Of a stretch of 6,582 nucleotides of DNA, positions 1 to 6,381 are shown one piece after another. The notes below the pieces were generated by a model. The model was not told the DNA's origin. It was given only the letters and a program-made list of their open reading frames with translations, and ran no database searches. Source of the DNA: Flavobacteriales bacterium (lineage in GTDB: Bacteria > Bacteroidota > Bacteroidia > Flavobacteriales > Flavobacteriaceae); contig WGAP01000080.1 in assembly GCA_015494775.1 (NCBI GenBank), positions 1 through 6,582 on the forward strand, written 5' to 3'. A program made the translations under genes and the position numbers. Position 1 is the stretch's first letter. Each line of letters opens with the position of its first letter.

Positions 1-386
1 ATATTTTTGGCTTCGTTTTGCAAATATTCCAACTTATCCAAAACTTTGGCCGCAGCCGCCCGGTCGTATTTGGTTTTCAAAACCTTTCCCACATAAATCC
101 AAGTGAGGTTCAACTTTTGCAATTCCATTTGTAATTCGTCGCTGGGGGCCTGTTCGATCAGTTCCACCAGGATGGAATTGAACGAATCCATACTTTCCTG
201 GGCCTGCTTTTTATATTTTTCGTTGGAAGGATACAGGTTTTGCAGGATATAGTATTTGCCCATTTTTTGAGAAAGCGTACGCAATTCTTGTATCTGGGTG
301 ATAAAATCATCAATTCCGTTGATTTGGGCTCTACCGCTAAAAAAAGGAGCTATAACAAACAACATCAGTACAAACACTCGTTTCAT
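1..386 (-). CDS. Secreted PilJ/NarX-like helical domain protein, 5' part only
   Basis: The gene reads leftward and runs off the window edge, so only about 128 N-terminal residues are visible. Residues 1-20 form a signal peptide (MKR, a hydrophobic stretch, then SGRA before Q21). The rest is strongly helical. A segment at residues 35-48 (L35, R36, L38, S39, Q40, K44, Y45, Y46) resembles the LRMLSQR-type signature at the start of the PilJ/NarX N-terminal sensor module; a later helix carries W96 and a hydrophobic heptad-like pattern, as in that family. In known proteins the module is the extracytoplasmic sensing part of chemoreceptors or nitrate/nitrite sensor kinases. No second membrane segment is seen before the edge, so this copy may be a free periplasmic protein. 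An in-frame ATG at 413 would add nine residues; the start at 386 gives a more typical signal peptide and a longer leader after the candidate promoter. The family call rests on motif recall. Confidence 0.7.
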   Translation of the reverse strand, partial: MKRVFVLMLFVIAPFFSGRAQINGIDDFITQIQELRTLSQKMGKYYILQNLYPSNEKYKKQAQESMDSFNSILVELIEQAPSDELQMELQKLNLTWIYVGKVLKTKYDRAAAAKVLDKLEYLQNEAKN

Positions 387-429
387 TGCAACAAGATTTT
401 GAATTTTTTTCATGGGTGTTTTCATTTTG

Positions 430-437
430 CAAATGTA
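430..437 (-). promoter_or_regulatory. Candidate Bacteroidota -7 box (TACATTTG) before the PilJ-like gene
   Basis: Read on the minus strand this is TACATTTG, an exact match to TAnnTTTG. It lies in the AT-rich gap after the cytochrome stop codon. No TTG is found about 19 bases upstream, so only half of the consensus is present. It would place a transcript start near 423, which fits translation from 386 better than from 413. It may let the PilJ-like gene be transcribed apart from the peptidase-cytochrome pair. Confidence 0.4.
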
Positions 438-464
438 TGATTTTTTTATTATTTTCATTAATAT

Positions 465-1190
465 TTATTGTAAATACATATTTCTTAATAACCGGACCTC
501 GTTTCCCTCGGCCGGTTTACCTTTTCGCAATCGTTGTCCTTGCAATACGGACAGATATAGCATCAGCTCGTCAATCTCCCCGGCTGTCATATAATCTTTG
601 AAAGCCATCATCACCGTGCCTTTGCGGCCGTTGGTGATAATGTCCTTTACTTCCTCGTCGGTTTTGGCGTATTTCCAATAATCATCGGTAAGGTTGGGGC
701 CCACAACTCCTTCGGCAAATTGGCCGTGACACGAAAAACATTTGGCCATAAAGGTTTTGCGTGCGCGGGTGAGTTTTTTCTCCTTTTCGGAATGAACCAC
801 ATGCACCGGCCCGGCCAAATATATAGCACCGTCCTGCTCGATTACATTATCCAAAATTAACATGATAAATTCCTTTTTACCTGTTAAAACAGGGATGAGT
901 ATCCTTTTTTTGGCCTCGTCAAAAAGCACATTCACCATTTGCATCCGCGAAGGATCGCCCAAGGTTTTCAATTTGTCCAAAGCATTCAAAATGGATGTGG
1001 AAATCAATTGCTTCACATCATCCTTGGCTTTGGGATCAATGGCCGTAACCAACAGGTCGGCTTTTTGCGACTTGAAAAATTCGAAAATTTTCTGTCCGAA
1101 AGCATACTGTGCATCGCCGGCCGGCGCCTGGGCTTCGATACTTTCCAATCCCAGGGTTGCGATAAAAAAGAAAAGGTATAATTTTTTCAT
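465..1190 (-). CDS. Secreted mono-haem cytochrome c with an unassigned N-terminal helical domain
   Basis: This 241-residue protein begins with a signal peptide (MKK plus a hydrophobic run, likely cleaved near A20). Residues about 25-125 are helical and not recognised. The C-terminal part, about 140-220, is a class I cytochrome c fold: the haem site CFSCH at C151, C154 and H155, a G-P-N-L motif at 164-167, and the likely sixth ligand M194 (or M195) in the sequence VMMAF, at the place where relatives have M-P-A-F. One haem is therefore expected, with the protein in the periplasm or held outside the inner membrane; an electron-transfer role is inferred from the fold and no partner can be named. 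Its ATG overlaps the TGA of the peptidase gene upstream, so the two are very likely co-transcribed and translationally coupled. There is no lipobox and no further membrane segment. The cytochrome domain is secure; the physiological role is unknown. Confidence 0.9.
   Translation of the reverse strand: MKKLYLFFFIATLGLESIEAQAPAGDAQYAFGQKIFEFFKSQKADLLVTAIDPKAKDDVKQLISTSILNALDKLKTLGDPSRMQMVNVLFDEAKKRILIPVLTGKKEFIMLILDNVIEQDGAIYLAGPVHVVHSEKEKKLTRARKTFMAKCFSCHGQFAEGVVGPNLTDDYWKYAKTDEEVKDIITNGRKGTVMMAFKDYMTAGEIDELMLYLSVLQGQRLRKGKPAEGNEVRLLRNMYLQ
1187..1190 (-). promoter_or_regulatory. ATGA stop-start overlap (peptidase to cytochrome)
   Basis: On the minus strand the four bases ATGA contain both the start codon of the cytochrome gene and the TGA stop of the peptidase gene. 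Such overlaps usually allow a terminating ribosome to restart on the next gene. No Shine-Dalgarno sequence precedes the cytochrome start, as is usual in Bacteroidota, so coupling is the simplest explanation for its translation. Confidence 0.85.
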
Positions 1191-3349
1191 TGCTGATGAT
1201 TTTCAAGGTTTATTTCGTCCAACAAGCGCGTTGCATGGCCCAATTTATCCATAATGAATAATATGTAACGCACATCCACCATAATGTTGCGGCAAATGGC
1301 CGGGTCATAGTACAAATCGCTCATGGTGCCTTCCCATACGCGGTCGAAATTCAAACCCACCAATTCGCCTTTGGCATTGAGCACCGGACTGCCCGAATTG
1401 CCGCCGGTGGTATGAGCCGTGCCCAAAAAGTTCACCGGAACCGTGCCGTTCACTTCCCATTTTCCGTAATCCTTATGCTCGTAAATATCCAACAATGCCT
1501 TAGGCAAGTCGAATTCATAATCGCCGGGAATATATTTTTCGATAACGCCATCCAAGGTGCTAAATGGTTCGTAATAAACCCCGTCGCGCGGTTCATATCC
1601 TTCGACCCGGCCGAATGATACGCGAAGCGTACCGTTGGCATCGGGCGCAAAATGCATGCGCGGAAAGGCCTGCATTTGCAGCCGGACATATTTTCGCATC
1701 AATGTTTGAACTTGTTCCATCCGCTTGTGATATTCGGGATTTATCTTTCCGTAAAACCCATTAATCAAAGCCCGTGCCATTTTGTATCCGCTATCGTTTT
1801 TTAAGGCATTTTCGAAATGCTTAAAATCGCCGCTTAACAGTTTTTTCATCTTGGCGGCATCGGTCAGGAAGGATTGATCCCAGGCCTTCACAATATCGTC
1901 GGCGGCTGTGCCGGACCATACTTCGGGCAAAAATCCCCGCGGCATTTTTTCCTTCAAAACATCGGTCATGGCGGCAAACAACGCCTTGTTGACCCGCCGG
2001 TCGCCCTTTTGGAAATCGGCTTCCATGCTGCGGGCCGTTTTGGCGGCTTCGCGTTCGAAGGCATCCGCACCTCCTTTTTGCAAACCGCGTTCCATCTCAT
2101 AAACGGCAAAAGCCCGTTGCATCCACGGATTGTTCAAATATCCGGCTTCGATAAACACATTGCGGGCTATTTCCACGGGCTCCAAATCGCGGAAAGTGTT
2201 TTCCAAGGCCGTTTTTACTTCCCTATATTCGTCCGCCTTGCCTTGTTTGGCCAATTCCTTTTCGGTCAGTTGTTCCCAATATTCCTTGTTGGCCAAGGCA
2301 TCACTGCGCCGTATGCCCAGGTTTTCGCCTTTCCATTTTTTCCAGTAATTGGCAATGCGTGCATAAAGGGCCGTGTATTTCAATTTGATGGTGTCGTTGG
2401 TGTGCATAAATCCGTCCATCACCCTCAAAGCCCGTTCCCTGATACCGATGCGCACCGGATTGATGCGCCCGGTGATTTGACGCACCCGGAAGGCCGGCAA
2501 ATATTCCCGCGTCCGGCCCGGAAATCCGTAAACGATAATCAAATCCCTGCGGGATACGCCTTCGGTGCTTACTTGAAAATATTTTTCCGGATGATAGGGC
2601 ACATTGTCTTTGCTGTATTCGGCCGGACGGTTATTCCTGTCGGCATAGATGCGGAACAGGGAAAAATCGCCCGAATGCCGCGGCCACATCCAATTGTCGG
2701 TGTCGGCACCGAATTTACCGATGGCCGAAGGCGGCGCTCCCACCAAGCGGATGTCCTTGTAGGTTTCGGTAACGTAGGCATAGTATTTATTCCCGTAAAA
2801 TGCCGGCTTGACCGTTATTTCCTGCCAGGATTTTTTGGGCAATGTGCGTTTGAGCCGGTTAATGTTTTTGTCGATGTGCGATTGTCGGCTTGCTTCGTCC
2901 ATATCGTCCGAAACGCCTTGGAGCACCTTGTCAGTAACGTCGTAAATGGCACGCACAAAAGTTACGTACATCCCGGGGTTGGGCAATTCGTCGTCCAAAG
3001 TGCCGGCCCAAAAACCGTCCTTTACATAATTATGTTCCAAAGTGGAATGACTTTGAATGGCGCCGTAGCCGCAATGATGATTGGTAAGCAATAATCCTTG
3101 ACCCGAAATAAGCCCGGCCGTACATCCGCCGTTGAATTGTACCACGGCATCGTTCAACGAAGGTTTTTGCGCATCGAACAAATCCACGGCTTTCATCTGT
3201 GCGCCGCTCTCTTGCAGTTGGTAATAATAATCCCGGGTGTCCGAAGGCACCCACATACGGATTTGCTGCGCAGGCAACTCCGCCCACCATAAGTATAAGG
3301 CAATAAATGCCGTGAATTTTACGGGTATGCTAAATATTTTTCTCATCAT
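1187..3349 (-). CDS. dpp11: Peptidase family S46 dipeptidyl peptidase, DPP11-like (Asp/Glu at P1)
   Basis: A periplasmic serine exopeptidase that removes dipeptides from the N-terminus of peptides. From the ATG at 3349 it has 720 residues, about the size of characterised DPP11. A signal peptide ends near A27 (ELPA before QQ). The chymotrypsin-like triad is visible: the NHHCGY motif (H91/H92), D228 in NWMWPRHSGD, and S652 in TGGNSGSPV. Residues that hold the substrate N-terminus in structures of the family are also present: N219, W220, R224, N334 and D669. The residue 18 after the catalytic serine is R670 (LNFDRVWEG). In DPP11 this arginine gives preference for Asp or Glu; DPP7-type enzymes have glycine there. 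The frame stays open to an ATG at 3385, but that lies upstream of a TATATTTG box and adds residues before the signal peptide, so 3349 (or the adjacent 3346) is preferred. It is the first gene of the minus-strand group and overlaps the cytochrome gene. Family is certain; the specificity comes from one diagnostic residue. Confidence 0.95.
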   Translation of the reverse strand: MMRKIFSIPVKFTAFIALYLWWAELPAQQIRMWVPSDTRDYYYQLQESGAQMKAVDLFDAQKPSLNDAVVQFNGGCTAGLISGQGLLLTNHHCGYGAIQSHSTLEHNYVKDGFWAGTLDDELPNPGMYVTFVRAIYDVTDKVLQGVSDDMDEASRQSHIDKNINRLKRTLPKKSWQEITVKPAFYGNKYYAYVTETYKDIRLVGAPPSAIGKFGADTDNWMWPRHSGDFSLFRIYADRNNRPAEYSKDNVPYHPEKYFQVSTEGVSRRDLIIVYGFPGRTREYLPAFRVRQITGRINPVRIGIRERALRVMDGFMHTNDTIKLKYTALYARIANYWKKWKGENLGIRRSDALANKEYWEQLTEKELAKQGKADEYREVKTALENTFRDLEPVEIARNVFIEAGYLNNPWMQRAFAVYEMERGLQKGGADAFEREAAKTARSMEADFQKGDRRVNKALFAAMTDVLKEKMPRGFLPEVWSGTAADDIVKAWDQSFLTDAAKMKKLLSGDFKHFENALKNDSGYKMARALINGFYGKINPEYHKRMEQVQTLMRKYVRLQMQAFPRMHFAPDANGTLRVSFGRVEGYEPRDGVYYEPFSTLDGVIEKYIPGDYEFDLPKALLDIYEHKDYGKWEVNGTVPVNFLGTAHTTGGNSGSPVLNAKGELVGLNFDRVWEGTMSDLYYDPAICRNIMVDVRYILFIMDKLGHATRLLDEINLENHQQ

Positions 3350-3372
3350 CTCGTTCAAAAATAGAAATATTT

Positions 3373-3380
3373 CAAATATA
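3373..3380 (-). promoter_or_regulatory. Candidate -7 box (TATATTTG) for the peptidase operon
   Basis: Read on the minus strand, TATATTTG matches TAnnTTTG exactly. A transcript would start close to 3366 and leave a short leader before the ATG at 3349. No clear TTG lies about 19 bases upstream. A second match, TATTTTTG at 3363-3356, sits too close to the start codon to be as convincing. The box lies downstream of the alternative ATG at 3385, and so argues against that start. Confidence 0.45.
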
Positions 3381-3433
3381 CGCATTACAAAGAAAACATA
3401 AATTTTTAAATTGCACGGAAAAAATCATTTTTT

Positions 3434-4744
3434 ATGCCCGCTCATAACCCCTTGGTGACCAATGATATTGTTTTATTCGGTATGTTGGCCGGACTTTTAG
3501 CCCTGATTTTTTACACGGCGGGCTCCCGCAATTCTTTCTGGCAAAAATTTTACCGGATTGTTCCCGCCTTGTTTTTGGCCTATATGCTGCCGGCCGTATT
3601 GCGCGCCCTGGGCATCGTCGGCGAAACATGGACTGCGGTTGAAGGCGGCGAAACGGTTGTCCGGCACTCGCATCTTTACCACATAGCCACGCGCCTGCTT
3701 CTGCCTTCGGCCCTTATCCTGATGACGTTGAGCATCGATTTGAAGGCCGTTTTCAACCTGGGATGGCGGGCTTTGCTGATGTTTTTTACGGGCACGGTGG
3801 GCATTATGTTGGGCGGCCCTTTGGCCCTGGCCCTTACAGGGCTAATGTTTCCCGAATTGCTCCACGCATCGGGCAACGACGCCACTTGGCGCGGCTTGGC
3901 CACATTGGCGGGCAGTTGGATCGGCGGCGGCGCCAACCAAACGGCCATGCTCGAAATTTTTCACTACAACAAAGCCCTCTACGGCGGCATGTTGCTCACC
4001 GACATTGTGGTGGCCAACCTGTGGATGGCCACTTTGCTGTTCGGTATCAAATACGCTCCCCGCATCGACCGGTGGCTGCGTGCCGACACTTCGTCCATCG
4101 ACGAACTCGTCCGTAAAACCGAAGCATTCGCCCGCGAAAATAACCGCATTCCCGGACTGCGCGACTATATGATTATGCTGGGCGTAACCCTGTTTGCCGT
4201 AGCGCTTTCGTTGGTAGCTTCGCAAGGCATTGCAGGGTATCTCAAAGCCCATGTGCCGGCCATTGCCGACCATAAATCTTTTCTCTCGTCACTGGGTTCG
4301 CCTTTTTTCTGGCTTATCGGCTTGGCCACCTTGGCCGGAATCGGCTTTTCGTTTACGCCATTACGCAAATTGGAAGGCGTGGGCGCTTCCAAAATCGGCA
4401 GTGTGTTTATTTATTTTCTGGTGGCCGTTATCGGCATGAAAATCGATTTGAACAAAATATTGGAATATCCCGAACTCATCCTGTTGGGCCTGATTTGGAT
4501 GGCCTTTCATGCCGCGCTACTTGTTATGGTAGCCAAGTGGACGCGTTCGCCTTACTTTTTTATGGCCGTGGGCAGTCAGGCCAATGTGGGCGGCGCCGCT
4601 TCGGCACCCATTGTGGCATCGGCTTTTCATCCGGCATTGGCCGGCGTGGGCGCATTGTTGGCCATTCTGGGTTATATTGTGGGCACCGTGGGCGCCATGG
4701 CTTCGGCATGGCTTATGGCTTGGATAACGGAAATAATGAAGTAA
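3434..4744 (+). CDS. DUF819 family integral membrane protein (putative transporter)
   Basis: This 436-residue protein has roughly ten or more hydrophobic segments, for example near residues 11-29, 40-60, 82-100, 110-138, 185-205, 245-265, 290-307, 322-337, 346-367 and 401-430. It resembles the DUF819 (YjcL-like) family, whose length is usually about 380-430. Two glycine-rich segments, GSWIGGGANQTAM at 160-172 and GSQANVGGAASAPIVA at 380-395, look equivalent. So do the segments around IDLKAVF (101-107) and IDLNKIL (337-343), which suggests an internally duplicated transporter fold with an acidic stretch (about 212-245) as the linker. The substrate is unknown, and I know of no firm function for the family. 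The gene is transcribed away from the peptidase operon across an 84-bp gap, in which I find no convincing plus-strand promoter. The ATG at 3434 fits, since the first membrane segment begins about ten residues later. Confidence 0.85.
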   Translation: MPAHNPLVTNDIVLFGMLAGLLALIFYTAGSRNSFWQKFYRIVPALFLAYMLPAVLRALGIVGETWTAVEGGETVVRHSHLYHIATRLLLPSALILMTLSIDLKAVFNLGWRALLMFFTGTVGIMLGGPLALALTGLMFPELLHASGNDATWRGLATLAGSWIGGGANQTAMLEIFHYNKALYGGMLLTDIVVANLWMATLLFGIKYAPRIDRWLRADTSSIDELVRKTEAFARENNRIPGLRDYMIMLGVTLFAVALSLVASQGIAGYLKAHVPAIADHKSFLSSLGSPFFWLIGLATLAGIGFSFTPLRKLEGVGASKIGSVFIYFLVAVIGMKIDLNKILEYPELILLGLIWMAFHAALLVMVAKWTRSPYFFMAVGSQANVGGAASAPIVASAFHPALAGVGALLAILGYIVGTVGAMASAWLMAWITEIMK

Positions 4745-4749
4745 ATTTG
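4720..4749 (+). promoter_or_regulatory. Candidate Bacteroidota promoter (TTG-N19-TAAATTTG)
   Basis: TTG at 4720-4722 is followed after exactly 19 bases by TAAATTTG at 4742-4749, a full match to the Bacteroidota -33/-7 consensus. The -7 box overlaps the TAA stop codon of the DUF819 gene. Transcription would begin near 4756, about 23 bases before the lipoprotein ATG at 4779. This suggests the lipoprotein-hotdog pair can be expressed independently of DUF819, though read-through is also possible. Confidence 0.55.
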
Positions 4750-4778
4750 TGGCCCGAGTGTTTAAAATCCCGTTTTGC

Positions 4779-5480
4779 ATGAAAAAATTTCGCGTTTCGC
4801 TCCCCGCCCTATTGATTTTGTCCGCCTATATGCTGCTTTCGTGTTCGGGCGGCGCCCAGGACGGCCCCGGCTTGGATGTGCGCATCATCGGGTTGGACAA
4901 GGGAACGGTTTACCTCAAAGGTTTTGAAAACGACACGACTCTGCATGTATTGGATTCGGCCAAGGTCAAAGGGCAAGCCCATATCCGTTTTGACCTGCGC
5001 CGGATTCCGCCCCAATTGCTTATGCTCGAAGTTAAGGAACGGCCGGGCGAATACCTGATGTTCTTTTCGGACGATACCGCCATGCAAATCACCACCGAAC
5101 TGGACCGTTTCGGCTATGCCAAGCGTATCCGGGGCGGAATCAACGTGCGGCTGTGGCAACAATACAAGGACATGCTCCTGCAATACAACAGCCATAAACT
5201 CGACCTGGTGAAGGCGCGGTTTGCGGCCTATCAAAAACGCGACACGGCCGCCCTGGATTCCATCAACCGGCGGCTGCAATCCATTGAACGGCGCCGCAAA
5301 CTCTTTGCCTACAATTTTGCCATGAGCAAACCCTACGCGCCCGTGCGCGCCTACGTGGCCTATACCGAATTTCGCCACAATCCCGCGGCCTTGGACAGCA
5401 TTTACCACGGCTGGAACAACCCCGCCGGCATCTATGCCCGTCAAATCCGCCGACTGCTCGACAGCATCAAACGGCCGTAA
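4779..5480 (+). CDS. DUF4369-like lipoprotein lacking a thioredoxin domain
   Basis: From the ATG at 4779 the product has 233 residues. It starts with a lipoprotein signal: MKK, a hydrophobic stretch, and the lipobox LLSC with the lipidated cysteine C22. A GTG ten codons upstream is in frame but would spoil the signal. Residues about 34-118 are beta-rich (IIGLDKGTVYLKG, then LDSAKVKGQAHIRFDL) and match the general pattern of DUF4369. Residues about 125-230 are helical and very rich in arginine and lysine. In many Bacteroidota proteins this layout continues into a TlpA/ResA-like thioredoxin domain with a CxxC site. Here the reading frame ends at the linker, and the only cysteine is the lipid-anchored one. 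The next gene begins two bases after the stop, so no decayed remainder of a thioredoxin domain is present. The protein is expected on the periplasmic side of a membrane; its function is unknown. Confidence 0.8.
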   Translation: MKKFRVSLPALLILSAYMLLSCSGGAQDGPGLDVRIIGLDKGTVYLKGFENDTTLHVLDSAKVKGQAHIRFDLRRIPPQLLMLEVKERPGEYLMFFSDDTAMQITTELDRFGYAKRIRGGINVRLWQQYKDMLLQYNSHKLDLVKARFAAYQKRDTAALDSINRRLQSIERRRKLFAYNFAMSKPYAPVRAYVAYTEFRHNPAALDSIYHGWNNPAGIYARQIRRLLDSIKRP

Positions 5481-5482
5481 GT

Positions 5483-5941
5483 ATGTTTACGCCCCGCAAA
5501 CTCAACCGCTTTTTGATGACGCACATTCCGGTGGCGTGGATCGCGGGTATTCGCGTAGCCAAGCTGACGGACGAAGTATGCGAACTGCAACTCCGCCACC
5601 GTTGGATCAACCAAAATCCTTTCGGTTCGGTGTATTTTGCCGTGTTGGCGGCGGGCGGTGAATTGGCCACGGGCATTCCGTTGTTTCGCGAAGTAAAGGC
5701 GGCCAAACGCCCCGTATCGATGCTGGTGACGGAACAGCAAGCCCGCTTTCTGAAAAAAGCCCGCGGACGTGTCCGCTTCGTTTTCAATGACATGGACATT
5801 ATCCGGCAAAACCTGCAAGAAGCCCTTGACAACGGCACGGCACGGGTGTTTACGCTTACATCCCGCGCGCTGGACGAACAGGGCCAAACCTTGGCCGAAT
5901 TCCGTTTCCAATGGTCGATAAAACCTAAACACAATGTTTAG
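5483..5941 (+). CDS. DUF4442 hotdog-fold protein (thioesterase-like)
   Basis: A 152-residue protein without signal peptide or membrane segment, so probably cytoplasmic. The pattern IPVAWIAGIRV (15-25), the motif NQNPFGSVYF at residues 43-52 and the following helix with E60 and G64 (GELATG) agree with DUF4442 proteins, which have the hotdog fold of acyl-CoA thioesterases. The length is typical. The acidic residue E60 in the long helix lies where hotdog thioesterases often have a catalytic carboxylate, but activity and substrate cannot be inferred. The ATG follows the lipoprotein stop after two bases, so the genes are almost certainly co-transcribed and probably translationally coupled. A hairpin at 5924-5942 overlaps the TAG stop codon. 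Confidence 0.85.
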   Translation: MFTPRKLNRFLMTHIPVAWIAGIRVAKLTDEVCELQLRHRWINQNPFGSVYFAVLAAGGELATGIPLFREVKAAKRPVSMLVTEQQARFLKKARGRVRFVFNDMDIIRQNLQEALDNGTARVFTLTSRALDEQGQTLAEFRFQWSIKPKHNV

Positions 5942-5942
5942 G
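5924..5942 (+). terminator. Possible terminator hairpin over the stop codon
   Basis: CCTAAAC at 5924-5930 and GTTTAGG at 5936-5942 pair perfectly, giving a 7-bp stem with a 5-base loop. The stop codon TAG (5939-5941) is part of the stem. The following bases are AT-rich but not a clean run of T, so this is a weak intrinsic terminator at best. No other gene follows on this strand. Confidence 0.4.
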
Positions 5943-5954
5943 ATAATAATTATT

Positions 5955-5979
5955 AATTTTGAATTTTGAATTTTGAATT
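5955..5979 (+). repeat. Tandem 7-mer AATTTTG, about 3.6 copies
   Basis: Three exact copies of AATTTTG (5955-5975) are followed by a partial AATT. Directly after it, ATTGA (5977-5981) and TCAAT (5985-5989) form a small inverted repeat. This looks like a simple-sequence tract prone to slippage in the trailer of the hotdog gene; no function is evident. Confidence 0.75.
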
Positions 5980-6157
5980 GATTTTCAATGAGTTAGGGCT
6001 ATTATAGCGTAAATCGAGGCAAAGGGATACGGAACTGTTGCGTAACGAAAAAAAATCGCTTTGTCGGTGTCTCCCGCCCCCGACGGAGCAGTCATAAATC
6101 GGCGTTTGATTGTTCGACGTTCATTATTCAAGCGTGATTTATCGCGCGGAAAAGGCC
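5980..6157. other. Non-coding stretch between the 7-mer tract and the repeat array
   Basis: No credible gene is seen here. It contains small inverted repeats: GCTAT/ATAGC at 5998-6008, GTCGG/CCGAC around 6063-6083, and ATAAATC at 6094-6100 against GATTTAT at 6136-6142. The segment around 6080-6101 (CGACGGAGCAGTCATAAATCG) loosely resembles CGAAGGGGCAGTGTATCGAAG in unit 1 of the array, so an old, decayed copy of the repeat may lie here. A run of eight A follows position 6048. Confidence 0.4.
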
Positions 6158-6268
6158 GGCGCCTGAGTGCTGCGCCGAAGGGGCAGTGTATCGAAGGCAC
6201 CGGTATCCAACACGGTCGCTTCGATACAATTTTTGCTTCGCAAAAATCACTCAATGACCTACAAAACA
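6158..6268. repeat. Repeat unit 1 (111 bp, most divergent)
   Basis: Perfect arms TGTATCGAAG (6187-6196) and CTTCGATACA (6219-6228) enclose a 22-base loop. The hairpin ATTTTTGC-TTC-GCAAAAAT occupies 6229-6247. The small stem at 6170-6186 differs from the other units (CTGC-G-CC-GAA-GG-G-GCAG). Unlike later units it is preceded by GGCC rather than by ACAAAACA, so it forms the array boundary. Confidence 0.9.
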
Positions 6269-6381
6269 GGCGCCTGAGTGCTGCGAACGTAGTGAGCAGT
6301 GTATCGAAGGCACCGGCATTCAGCACGGTCGCTTCGATACAATTTTTGCTTCGCAAAAATCACTCAATGACCTACAAAACA
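6269..6381. repeat. Repeat unit 2 (113 bp)
   Basis: The ten-base arms are at 6300-6309 and 6332-6341 and the 8-bp hairpin at 6342-6360. The central loop is of the same type as in unit 1 (GCACCGG...CACGGTCG). The junction with unit 1 is the perfect palindrome CAGGCGCCTG at 6267-6276. Confidence 0.9.

Noticed and set aside
1874..3094. Plus-strand open frame of 406 codons
   Set aside because: It lies wholly antisense to the S46 peptidase, whose catalytic motifs are intact; the translation shows no recognisable domain and is best explained as a shadow frame.
3350..3385. Longer start of the peptidase at 3385
   Set aside because: It would add twelve residues before the signal peptide and sits upstream of the TATATTTG box; 3349 or 3346 fits better.
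3386..3433. Plus-strand promoter for the DUF819 gene
   Set aside because: TAAATTTT and TAAATTGC only partly match the -7 consensus and neither has a TTG at the right distance.
4749..4778. GTG start for the lipoprotein at 4749
   Set aside because: It overlaps the candidate -7 box and places ten extra residues before a well-formed lipoprotein signal beginning at the ATG 4779.
4809..5444. Minus-strand open frame of 211 codons
   Set aside because: It is antisense to the lipoprotein gene, which has a clear lipobox and domain pattern; the opposite frame has no recognisable features.
5441..5934. Two minus-strand open frames of about 155-163 codons
   Set aside because: Both are antisense to the DUF4442 gene, which carries its family motifs, and they overlap each other in different frames.
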